NCBI GenBank assembly: GCA_003260075.1
Contig: QLIY01000053.1
Coordinates: forward strand, 196,600 to 260,599
Reading direction: 5' to 3'
DNA length: 64,000 bases
From: Phallusia mammillata
Lineage: Eukaryota > Chordata > Ascidiacea > Phlebobranchia > Ascidiidae
Part shown: piece after piece, positions 13,701 through 25,300 of the stretch
Layout: each line of letters begins with the position of its first letter
Numbering within the stretch: position 1 is the stretch's first letter
The notes under the pieces: generated by a model
Seen by the model: only the letters and a program-made list of their open reading frames with translations
What the model was told of the DNA's origin: nothing
The model's database searches: none
Program-made: the position numbers and the translations under genes

Positions 13701-15037
13701 TCATTTGTGCCTTCCGGGTTGGGATGACCCGGATGAATTGTCACCGGTAGGTGGCGCCAATTTAATCAAGACTCTCCAATTTGCTGTTGAAAAAGTAGAC
13801 GAAGGTCGCGCAGAAGGAAGCAAACCCAAGATATTAGTCCATTGCAGGTATACAAGCAACTAGAAATGAATTTGAATAGGGCAAATTTTCGGCCCAGTAT
13901 CTTGGCTGAAATTGCTGTACGTTAGCAAGCCTAAAAGAACAGTTCTATTTTCAATGTTTGTTTTTTAAGTGACATGGTTGCATATGCATTTGAAACTTTA
14001 ATGTCTCGTTGAAGTTCTCTCTAATGAAATCCACACATTTATAAGGGAATTTCTTGTCTTGCTGGAGGTGCTTGCAATTAACTTGGCTGATGGAAAACCT
14101 GATTAGCTTTGTTGTGTAAACCAGGGGTCGGCAACCTTTTTACAACTGCGGACCGTTTTTGAAATTGAAATTTTATCGCGGACCGGCCTTCAAAAACTGC
14201 AAATATTAAGCAATGCCTAAATTAGTGTATCATCCCCGGGATACATGGGCAAAATATTTTAAAAAATTTAACCTGAAAAATTATACGGCCCGCTAACAAA
14301 CTCGTCGCGGACCGGCGGTTGCCGACCACTGGTGTAATCAATATTTATGTTATTTATATTCACTAGTGACGGAGCAGGACGAACCGGGGTATTCATCTGC
14401 CTTCTTTTTCTCATTGAACGTCTCAATCGGGAACAGAGAATTGACGTCTTCCGTAGTGTGAAAGATGCTCGTGATTATCGTCCTAAGATGATACGAACTC
14501 ACGTAAGATTTATATATGAATTACATGATAAAGCTAAATCTGATTTCGGACTTAATCATGATAACAGGGAATGTGTATTACAAAAAGCGACATTGGCCTT
14601 TGGTTGCAATAATTTTTTTAATAAACAAACAAAAAATAAAATAAAAACGAAATATAATAAAAACCACAGCCCTGTTGTTCTGGAAAGGAAAAGAATAATA
14701 AACGTGAATTTTATAAAACAAAAACTTGGGAGCACTATACATGCACTTAAAAAGTAATTTAATCATAAACATTACTGCCAAAGTAATGGTGTATATAGAA
14801 TACATCATATAGACGTTTTAATAGTCTCTGTTGTCAGTATCAGTGCAGGTAATAAATAAAACAAAAAACTCATGACTTTCTTTCAACTTAAATGATATGG
14901 ATAATCCGATTTCCGCAAACATTTTTCGTGCGTTCAATGTCTTCATCTAACTAAAATGTTTTATTCCTTAGGCGCAGTTGAAAATCTGCTACGATGTTCT
15001 GCTGCAGTATAAAGAGTTGAAGAAAACTAAAGAATGA
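4795..15037 (+). CDS. PTPRC-like: Receptor-type protein tyrosine phosphatase, CD45/PTPRC-like, cytoplasmic region (D1 and D2)
   Basis: Exons: 4795-4883, 5968-6206, 6996-7092, 7203-7279, 7399-7533, 8873-9010, 9292-9440, 10424-10559, 11187-11290, 11522-11661, 12212-12288, 12356-12490, 12917-13051, 13684-13847, 14367-14502, 14972-15037 (stop TGA). With the 3324 exon this gives about 702 residues. The enzyme removes phosphate from tyrosine at the inner face of the plasma membrane. After a basic, then acidic and Pro-rich juxtamembrane part, D1 has [13 protein letters not shown] and, across the 9440/10424 junction, [10 protein letters not shown], so all catalytic elements are present. D2 has [20 protein letters not shown] in place of WPD, and [10 protein letters not shown] across the 13847/14367 junction. 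Features such as [20 protein letters not shown] and KVDVFELI resemble vertebrate CD45 more than other R-PTPs. The R-PTP call is very firm; the CD45 assignment is by eye. Ectodomain not found. Confidence 0.93.
5325..5753 (-). other. Uncharacterised 142-codon open frame in a phosphatase intron
   Basis: This is the longest uninterrupted open frame in the window outside confirmed exons and poly-G artefacts, and its composition is protein-like (balanced charge, Trp pair, Lys/Arg-rich start). It lies antisense in the intron between 4883 and 5968. A possible acceptor (taataattag) precedes it near 5755. I recognise no domain. It could be a real exon, a decayed transposon reading frame, or chance. Confidence 0.3.
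6240..6537. mobile_element. MITE with long inverted repeats and 8-base target duplication
   Basis: The ends pair over about 45 bases (core GCTACTAACGTAAGAACTCACAG and its complement). GTTGTGGG stands directly outside both ends (6232-6239 and 6538-6545), an exact 8-base target duplication that fits hAT-type insertion. Related copies lie at 7628-7902 and 58191-58651. The element sits in a phosphatase intron. Confidence 0.75.
7628..7902. mobile_element. Diverged copy of the GCTACTAAC MITE family
   Basis: The left end reads gtagagctactaaagaacacacag and the right end ctgtgagttacgttattagctccacc, which are inverted and match the element at 6240-6537. The interior is also recognisably similar. It lies in the phosphatase intron after 7533. 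Confidence 0.65.
10005..10305. mobile_element. hAT-like short element, decayed right end
   Basis: It starts CAGGGGTCGGCAACCTTTTTC, the same end as the better-preserved element at 14122. The right side repeats the complement (gtgccaacctttacacgcg) and ends in a degraded ggtttgcctg. No target duplication remains. It lies in the intron between 9440 and 10424. Confidence 0.6.
14122..14331. mobile_element. hAT-like short element with 8-base target duplication
   Basis: The inverted ends are CAGGGGTCGGCAACC and GGTTGCCGACCACTG. The flanks GTGTAAAC (14114-14121) and GTGTAATC (14332-14339) are an 8-base target duplication with one mismatch. The interior contains repeated gcggaccg motifs near both ends. 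It was inserted just before the acceptor of the exon carrying the D2 signature. Confidence 0.78.
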
Positions 15038-16110
15038 CCAGCATTAGTCCAAAACCTTTCAAATTCTTCACCACAATCTACTATGCACTCCATGGGTCTA
15101 CGCAATGTCACGTGACATGGCTTCGGTACCGTCACGGTGTCATGGGCCGCTGAAGACGACGCCTCTTTCTCGTTTGGAGGCTTTTGTTGTTTTTCATTCT
15201 CTTGTAACTTTGCCTCAGCAGTACTGAATACACATAACGTTTTGCTTATATATGTAACGGTCAAAAGCACAGTTTAAAATTTCCTTTAAATGTACACTAG
15301 GCTGCACTTGATAATAACAGCGAAGGGAATATTTACATATATTTTGATTTCAAACGGGTTTCACTAGGCCCTATTCATTGTTTCACTTCGCGCGTATGGT
15401 CTTGGCGCACACTTGACACTTTGGTTGGTACTTTTAGTTGAGACTAAATTTAACTTCAACTAACTACTTTGCGTCTATTTCTTCATTATTGTTTCGCTTA
15501 CTGTATTTCAGAGGTGACCGTTATATACAGTAATATTTTTTTGCGAAATAAAATTAAACGTTTATGGATACTGATAATAATCAGGAAGTTGAAACAAGAT
15601 TTTTGAAAAAACAAAAGAATTTCTATTGATTGACTGGTGAGGTGAGTAGCCTGCCTAAAACTCTAATCAAGTTGTTAAAAATAGGCATTTAGTAACTCTG
15701 TTAATGCTATAAATAATCTTGGTGGAAAAAAACATATAACTTTTGCAATACTTGTTCGAAACAGGCTTTAGTGCTTCGGATTGATATTTTCTATGGCGAG
15801 GACGAAAAATTGTATGTGCAAATTTTGCTTTCAAATGCTATTTATCTAAATATACTTTAAGTTGGCATTAAAAAAATATTTTAGAATAATATTTTACTAA
15901 CCTTTGAAGTTTGAGACAAATGCGCCTGTAAATAGATGCCTCAAATGCACCGGATAATTTTATCGGTTTTCCATGCTTAAACTTATTTAGGGGATTTTTT
16001 TAAATATGGTTTCAACTTTCAAAGTGTTTGTCAATTTGTTGGTTAGTTAGTAAATCTTGTAATTGTTGCTGCTGTGAATTTCATTAAGCCCCAGTCAGTA
16101 TTTTGCATGC
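15038..16110. other. Intergenic region, phosphatase 3' end to PWP1 start
   Basis: Contains the 3' UTR of the phosphatase and the putative PWP1 promoter/5' UTR; no core promoter motif was assigned. An antisense open frame (about 14989-15225) crosses the phosphatase stop codon and has protein-like composition and a possible acceptor (tgtattcag) near 15227, but no partner exon was found. AATAAA-like signals occur at 14851 and 15547. Confidence 0.4.
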
Positions 16111-19100
16111 ATGGAAGTTGACGAACAGTCAGGTCCTGGTGGAAGCAGTCAAATATTTTGCCTGAGATGGATAAAACGTGAAGCCGCCAAACCAGTGCCT
16201 GATAAGATTCTACTTTCCAATGATGAACTTAAGCAAGCAATTGAGGATGGAAGGTAAACAAAAGTTACAAATTAAGACCAGTGTGATTTTAAAGTTTCTT
16301 AAAAAAAAATTAATAAAAATTGATCAAGGAATGGTTAGGTTTTGCCATGGCTTAAAAAATATGCAGGTAAAAAGTATTGTGGGAGGCATTTGATTTTGGT
16401 TTAAGGAGGAAATTATCACCTCTAAAGTGTGCTATTACTAAAGTCTATAATGCTTATGAATTGTTATTCTTGACATAACATTATGCACCAAGAAACTAAA
16501 ACAAGTTCTCATATATTCATTCAGTGCAATCAAGCAAGAATCTGAATCAGACCAAAGTGATGCAAGTGAGCCAGAGTCAGAAAATGTAAGCATTAATGTT
16601 CATGTTGATAATTTGTTGTTTTTATTATTATTTTAATATGTTTACAACTACTTCAAAGTGGTCTACATAATGCTCGTTTTGTGGTTGGTTCCTACAATAA
16701 ATAACAAGCCTTTGACTGACTCTTGGTCTGGAAATGTTTGTGTCAGCTGAGCTTTTTGGGCTATGATATTCTTATGAAAACATGCTTCTTTGGGGGGGGG
16801 GGGTTATTATTTTCATATGTTTACAACTGCTTCAAAGTGATCTACATAATGCTTGTTTTGTGGTTGGTTCCTGCAATAAATAACAAACCTTTGACTGACT
16901 CTTGGTCTGGAAATGTTTGCCTGTGTCAGCAGAGCTTTCTGGGCTATGATATTCTTATGACTTTCTGGGCTATGATATTCTTAAAAATGCTTCTTTGACT
17001 CTTGGGGATTGCTACATACCACATAGAGACAACATCATCCACAAGAGGACAATTCGGTCTTGTCTTTGATTCTGGTTATGCAACACACATTAAGTCTTAT
17101 TTTTCTCAAGAATTATAAATCAAATCTTCACTCAAACAAAGAATGATTAACGATACAACGTAGGCTTGCATGAACTGATGCTCCTTTATCTGTACACCAT
17201 TCCAAAACATTACCTTTTTACTCACATTAATAAGTAGTTTGTTTGAAGTAAAATGCTTGCAAAAATAAGAAGCACAAAATATCTGCTGCAATGTCAATGC
17301 ACTGCACGAATATTTTGTAAAGAAATAGACTTCCAATAGTTAGTGAAATATGAAAACACATGGGTCAGTAAAGTAACCCTACTCAATGCAATATGTGGTG
17401 ACAACAAATCATGTTTGCAAAGTTAAAATTTTCTATTACTGTATGCTTAGCCAATTTAAGGGGGGGGGGCCAATGCACTGCACGAATATTTTGACAAGAA
17501 ATAGACTTCCAATAGTTGAATTTATGAAAACACATGGGTCACCCTACTCAATGCAATATGTGGGGACAACAAATCTTGTTTGCAAAGTTAAAATTTTCTA
17601 TTACTGTATGCTTAGCCAATTTAATATGCCAAATGTTGATGGTTTACAAACATGTGAGTGTTGTTTTAATGACTTCTTAAATGTTGTATTTTGATTTTAT
17701 TATATTTGATATTTTTCAGCTAAACAAACCCACTGAAGAGTATGATGATCTAAAGGAATTTGACTTGGATAATTATGACAATGAGGAAGGTAAATTTATA
17801 ACTGCATGGGATAATGTGACACCAATATCATATGCAACCATTTTTTGTGCTAGTGTGTCGTAGAGCAGTTTGTAAATTGGTTGAAATTGAAACGCCACTG
17901 ACGTACACATAGTCATCAAGTCTATGCAATTTTAATTGTGTAACTCTATTCTGCACATATTAAAATTGCTCGGTACTAGACTGTTTGCTTTGTATAACTA
18001 AGAATCAGCACGTCCTTAACAGTAAGTTTCCAACTGAACCAGGTTGGTTGGAAGAAAATGGTACCCCAAATGTTTTAGAACAATACTAAAATATGGAAAG
18101 CTTGCTATGTTGGTGATGAATCATAAGATTTTTACAAAAAGTTACCCAGACTCTAGGGGGGAAAGGAAATAAAACATATGTATTATGATCACTACTTTCT
18201 GCCTGTCTTGTTTCAGCTGATGGAAATGACCTTGGTCTGTCCAGTTTAGTTGTTTTTGCAAGCAACGATGATGACCCTTACATTGTCAGCAATAAAGATG
18301 TATCAGATGAGGTAAGTGTACTGCAGTAAACCTTTAATGTTTCACATAGTTTAATAACCGATAGAAGTCTCTTAATATGTAAGCATCGAGCCAATAAATG
18401 GTAAGCTGCAGACATGCCCAGTTGTGGCATCGCACAGAATAGGTGAGGCACGGGTTTTTACCCTGTTGCTCCCAACAAACTGGAGTGCTGTTGGATGGCT
18501 ACACTAGCCAATACGGCCGATCTCTTGTCACCAGCTGGCAGCTGCACTGATGAGACTTTATAGGTCGAAACAGTGTGTACTGTCTGCAGCTTCTCTTAAT
18601 ATGATTTTGAAACAATTTTAAATAATTAGTAAATTTAAAAATCAGGGTTAAACAAACACTCTATTACAAAATTTTAGAGATTTAACATTTTTGTAAATGT
18701 TAGGAATCGCTGATTTAAAGCAGAGTGCAAATAAATGTAGGCAGGTGATTTTTCTGTATATTCACTTTTGTTTCATTAGTCTGAAAATGAAATGTTGGAA
18801 AATGAAGCTTTGAAACTAAATCAAGATGACAACCTTCTTGTTTGTGGAAGATGTGAAAGAGACTGCAGTCTTCTTGAGATACATGGTAAATTTTGTTTGG
18901 CCTTTTATGTTGATGTTGACAAAGCAACTTGAAATTTGTTAATTTTAAATTATAGTCTTAATCTAATCTGTAAAAGTTTGGTATTGAGCTAAGTTTGAAT
19001 AATATGTGGGAAACTTGTTTTTGGATAATATGTGGAAACTTATTATTTCCAAAATTTCAATTGTTGAATGTTTAGTTAGATAATATTGTAACAATGCACA

Positions 19101-20989
19101 GATGCCTAGTTGACTCCGAACTGTACAATATTTAACATCTTTGAAAACAGTTAACTTTTTGATCAAGTGAAGACAGTTAACTGGCAATACCAAGTTGGAC
19201 ACACAGGCAACAACATTGCCTGCTTGTGTGTAAATAAGTGGGGGGGGGGGATGAAGACAGTTGGACACACAGGCAACAACATTGCCTGCTTGTGTGTAAA
19301 TAAGTGAGGCAATTTTGTGCATTTGTTACATATGATTTCTAAAAAAAAATGGTTTTACAAAACTATGTTTTTTTCAGAGAAAGTGAAATGTGTGAACATT
19401 ATATTTCAATAAAATTTTCAAACCAAATTTTTAATATTTTTTCTTTGGATTCAGTTTACAACAAAAAAACTCATGATTTCTATATGCACCATGACATTCC
19501 ATTGTCCAGCGCCCCCTTGTGTATGGAATGGCTTGATTTTGATGCTGGTGCCGAGGATGAGAATTATGACAAAGGTTTGATACTAATACACAAAGCATCT
19601 TCAATGCTTAAATTCTTTTTTGGTATCCAGGAAACTTCATTGCTATCGGTAACATCAACTCAGTTATAGAGGTGTGGGATATTGATGTGTTGAACACGAT
19701 TGAACCTGCTTTTACACTTGGAGTTAAGATGGTATGTTGCCTTGACTTAGGTTGTACTGTAACACTTAAAACAAAGGCAAACAAAATTGTAAGCACTGTG
19801 GGTTCAGATTGATTTTGAACATTTTTAGAATAGTTGATTGACTGTGGCTAAACAATTTTTATGTGCATGTCCTGGAAGTAGAAGAATTAGTTGTTTTTGG
19901 TGGTCAGAACTTTGCCAGTATAAAATTTTTCTGCAAATGTGTTGCAGAAAAAACAGCGTAAAATGAAATCACTCCCCTCTTGTCACACAGAAGCAATAAT
20001 GGATTTATCTTGGAACCCATTATCAAGGTACTGTCACATCATAATGTTTGTATTAGCATATTTTTGTTACCACCATCATAAATTGTATCATACCTATTTT
20101 TTGTGCATGTAATACTTTGAAATATGGTATCAAATGTTTGTTTGAAATGGGGGGGGGGACATATTTTTGTTACCACCATCATAAATTGTATCATACCTAT
20201 TTTTGCCTTGTGCATGTAATACTTTGAAATATGGTATCAAATGTTTGTTTGAAATATGGTATCAAATGGTTGTTTGAAATATGGTATCAAATGGTTGTTT
20301 GAAATATGGTATCAACTGGTTAGAATTAAAAACAAATATTTGGATTTTTTTTGATGACTGAAATATATGTAAATGTTTTGCCTTGTTTTGACGTTGTATG
20401 TTAGTCTCAAACGAATCATGTCTGTGCCCTGTATTTCTAAGCTATTCCCAGTTGCGAAAATTCTGATTTTGAAAGTATTTACTACGGTCATTTTGTTGTT
20501 TATTACAGAAAACCTCGATTAAAATTGATTTGGTTAATTTACTTCTTACAAATGTACAAATGATTTGTAATGTGGCAGGGCTTAAACTAATGGGGGGGGG
20601 GTGATCATTTTGTTGTTTATTACAGAAAACCTCGATTAAACTTGATTGGGTTAATCCATATCTTACAAATGTACAAATGATTTGTAATGTGGCAGGGCTT
20701 AAACTAATTGACATCGGTTAACCCGGATTTTTGCCCTAAAAGGTTTTTAGTTCAAACGGGTACGAACTAACCGATGTTTACTGTACTTGCACTTTTGTGT
20801 AAAGTTTAAACTCGATGTTTTGAGTAGAACAAGACATTTTTGAAAAGACAAGCCGTTCTACTGTGAACATCTATTCCAAAAATAATACACTCAGCATAGT
20901 TTTTCGTCTTGTTTCGTATACATTGCACGATAATAATTTTGTAAATTTTCTTAATCCCTAACACTTGGTGCGCAGACACAAACAAACAA

Positions 20990-21055
<66 letters not shown>

Positions 21056-22282
21056 TATTGCTTCAGACACAACTTGGCAAGTTCGTCCGCCGACCAGACG
21101 GTGGCGCTATGGGACCTGCGCGTGGGAACGCAGTCGCGCGTCTTCCGGGGTCACCGCGAGAAGGTGAGTTCATTGTGGTGTCATAAGGCGCTGAGTCGAT
21201 AGCCGTTAAACGTGATGTAGTTGCCATGGTTACTGAAGACAGCATATCCAGGCGCGTTGTAGCTTCGTAGCCACACGGTGTCGCCCGCACGCAGCTGGAG
21301 CATGACGTTTTGACTTTGCATTTCTCGTTTGTTAGATCTGCTGTCATTGTAGATGAGAATCTTTAAATAATAGAGTGTCAAATTTTGTTAACATCTCAAA
21401 TAAATGGTGAACCTTATTTTGGAACTTCAAAATTATGGACATACTTATGAGGTCTAAGTTAATAAAGAGCATTAAGTCTTCAAAAAAGATACTGATGATG
21501 TATAGTTGGGGCGAAATATATATATTTTAAATGTTCAAGGACGAATGACTTAATGTTTTTCGTGAACATAAATCAGTAGGTATTAGCAGGGTTTTTTTAA
21601 GGTTTGGTTTGGGTGACCGCTAAGTAGTTTTAAGAGACCGCAAGTGTTTCATTTAAATACCAAAAAATAGCCATATTTGCTTTTTGGGAAACCGCTGGAG
21701 AAATTTGGACCGAAACGGTCCCCCAAAACACCTTAAAAAAACACTGGGTATTAAGTTCATTATAGTCTTATCCACCAAGCAACGTGCTGGGAGATTCTAG
21801 TTTTAAGTTTAAAGTACAAGTTTTTATGAGGTATGTTTTGCAAATTGTTGCTCTTTGCGATAACGACTTCAAAAAATGTTGACCTTGCTTTGAAATCTTA
21901 AGAAGATCACACGCAATAATTCAATTACCTGAAATAAATTGTCATTCTTCATCAACGCCACGGACAGTTTCTTCCTGGGGTATTTCCCAACAGTAAAAGC
22001 GAAGTAGTACGTTCCGCTAGTTGGCGCCACAAACTCGCTATCTTGCTTCGAAAACGCGTCGCCTTCGTTTACCAAAACCTTGTCGAATGAAATCTTTCCC
22101 TGATTATGTACCGCCCTCCCCAAACGCTGGTCGTGGCGGTCCTCTCCCTCCCGGGGGGGGGGAGCAAATTGTTGCTCTTTGCGATAACGACTTCAAAAAC
22201 GTTGACCTTGCTTTGGAAAGATCTCACGCAATAATACAATTACCTGAAATAAATTGTCATTCTTCATCAACGCCACGGACAG

Positions 22283-22339
<57 letters not shown>

Positions 22340-25300
22340 CACGTGACCAGGTGGGGTTTTCCCTTCAGCGTGTCGTTTCGATTTCTTGTGACGTCGTGTC
22401 ATCTTGTTCTTGTGTCCTTAAATAAAAAGTTTAAAGGAGTTAAATAATTAAAACCAAAGCCGTGTTTTACATGTTGGATAAAAAATTGGAAAGATTCAAA
22501 TAAAAAACTTTCAAGATACTCTCTACCAGTTTTGATTGACTTTAGATTGACTTTCTTATATTGACTATAGATTGACTTTGTTATGTAAGTATGGTTTACG
22601 ACTTACGCTATGTGAGATATTTTAAAAGTCTTGATCTGTGCTTGTTTTTTAACATTGACGTGGTATGAATCAATCGTTGTTAACTTTATTTTAAAACTGA
22701 GAATCAAACGATTTAGTAGAATCTGACCCCCTAAAAGTGAACATGTTTCATCGACGATCACTGTAAGGCTAAATATTGAAATACGTTTTCAAACAACAAA
22801 ATCAGTCAAAACTTCGGGATATATAACTAGAAACTGACGATGCCAATTTTTAGGCGAAATGTGCATTCGGCAGTGTTATTTCGATTTTTTTAACGTGTTT
22901 CCATATCAACTGAATTTATGTTTATAATGTACACTGGTATAACTTACTTTTGACGTTGTCATATTTACGCTTGTTTTTGACGTCACTGCCTGTTTCGTGT
23001 CTTCCAGTTGTGTGGTCTCGTGTCAAAATGTAAGTAATTCTGCGAACAAAAGCTTGAATTACGCTCAAAAAATTAGCCCTCAACAAAGAAAGTTAAATCT
23101 GAACCTAAGGCGGCTTATGTATCATAAAATGGGCTTATGATACCCATTTACATAGTGACTTCAGACTAAATACAGGCAAACGTTTACATGCCTTAATAGT
23201 CTTGTCTTTTCTGGGGGGGGGGTATCATAAATGAAAAAGAAAAACGAAACACATTACATCACATAGTGACTTCATACTAAATACAGGCAAACGTTTACAT
23301 GCCTTAATAGTCTTGTCTTTTCTTTGAAAAATTGTTAACGGGTAAAACTGATCCCCCATTTTTGACTCATTCATTTGACATGGTAATTGATGGCCGCTTT
23401 TGGTGGTCTGCTAGCTTCACCACAGCACGAGCCTGGCAGCGAACGACCCATTTTCCCGTAATCATTCCCGCAATCCCTAGAGCCGCATTACCATAAAAGG
23501 CGTCGTCTAAAATTTGCGGTCAAAATGAGCAGGCGTCTTGAAGCTGCGGTTTGGTGCAAGGCATCGAGCTTCGTGTTTTGCATTCCACCGGAGTCTGAGT
23601 GCACACATTCGGCGCAATGAGCACAAAAAGTCTGAGGTTCGACGGTCTCGTCCTGTGGCCTGTGTTTGCTCCACAACCAGCTATATTTTGTGCCTGGTCA
23701 TAAAATGTGCCGCCGAGCCTCGTAGTACGTGATGTCTGGGTGTGTTGCGTTGCGCCGAGAGGCCACGAAACCAGGATTCACCATAAATGTAAATAAGGCT
23801 TGATATATACCCTTGTATTTCGCGTTTGCTGGCATGGATGAAATGCTTACGGTATATATTTGGCTTCTATCACTGATTTGAACAATGGCTTGGTTTGGTG
23901 GGATAAAAAATATTTATGTATCTGGTGAAGTGAACTTACTTATCCAGTTGCTAGACTTTTCATGTATTTACACACTGACGGCCGTAAGTGAAAAAAGGAC
24001 ATGTGATGTGACTGTTAATAGCTAAAGGGCTGTATGTGGCTGATGTCGCTATTCTTAATGTGTGAACATGTTTTTAAACTTTGTTGGATGATTTGGACTA
24101 CTTTAACTATGTATTGAATCCCAACTGTTCTGTTTTGACTTTTGACAACTTTGTTGTACAAAACATCCACTTTTTTGTAACTTCACTTGCAGACAACGCA
24201 TTTCACTGATTCGCTTCAAACGCGTGTGAATGTTGTCAGTAAACGGGTTTTTATCACACCCTAAAACCGGATGCGGCCCTTAAATCCAGATAACGGGCAT
24301 TTATTGGACCAATGCCGCATTTTATGAGAATGTTCGGTTTCCGGATTAACGTGCTGTTTTCCAATTATTGCACTATGAATTTGACTTTTTGTCTGTTGTC
24401 AAATTTTTCAAATGTTACCAATTTTCCAAGTTCTTTATGTTTATGCTCAAGCTTTCCATGAAGTACGTGTGTTGTTTTTTATGCCATACTCAATTTTACC
24501 GAGACGTTTTGAATATATCTTTCTCTTTGCCATGTCTTGGCTAAAGCACGCTTGTGACATTGCCAATGCTGATGACATAAATCACACAAAAAGGTTTTTA
24601 TGTTGCATCTTGTCCCAATTAAATGATTAGATCTGACATTGGGCAAAAACATATTTGTTAGAAATTCTGTGGAATTACCACTGTGCTGGTTTAAAAAATG
24701 TGGTAACATAGTCACAAAGAAATGGTTGGTTCTTTGCTTGGTGAATTTATTAAGGAATACGCTGCAAAAAAATGCTAGGTGGTACCAGGGGCGTATCCAG
24801 AAATTTTTAAAGGGGGGGGTCCAACAATTTTTTTGGGGGAAATCCCCAATGACGTCATTATGACGTCACACGTCGTTCAAAACGACGCGTTATGCGGCAA
24901 AGCACTTTTTCCAAAATTGGCGGTTTCTCTACCCATCTAATTGACAGGAAGAACAGGTAATTTTAGCGAAAGCTTTGTAGTTTTCTGATTTCGCCGCTGC
25001 TATCTAGCTTACTCAGCCAAACTGCAGCTGCAAAATAAGCGTGACTGTCAGGTAATCAAAATCGTTGCTTAAAAAAACAGGGTCCAATTTCTAAAGAACT
25101 AAATCTCTTGCTGAAGCGGTAATCCTACTGTTAAGTTGCGCAAAGTCACGAATGCACTAAAGGTGGTAACTGCAGAAGGCATAAATTGTGCCTGGCAAGT
25201 AACAAATTACCCTAATAACATAACTNNNNNNNNNNNNNNNNNNNNNNNNNNNNNNNNNNNNNNNNNNNNNNNNNNNNNNNNNNNNNNNNNNNNNNNNNNN

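Noticed and set aside
13684-14502. Apparent Cys-to-Asp or Arg change in the D2 signature when exons are read separately
   Set aside because: Joining the split codon AG|T restores [10 protein letters not shown], so the catalytic Cys and Arg are present.
20965-21186. Open frame with a long poly-Gly tract
   Set aside because: It reads through a 64-G run and is in the wrong frame for the WD-repeat exon behind it; assembly artefact.
22021-22425. Open frames with poly-Gly (plus) and poly-Pro (minus)
   Set aside because: Created by the 54-G run next to a duplicated gC1q exon fragment.
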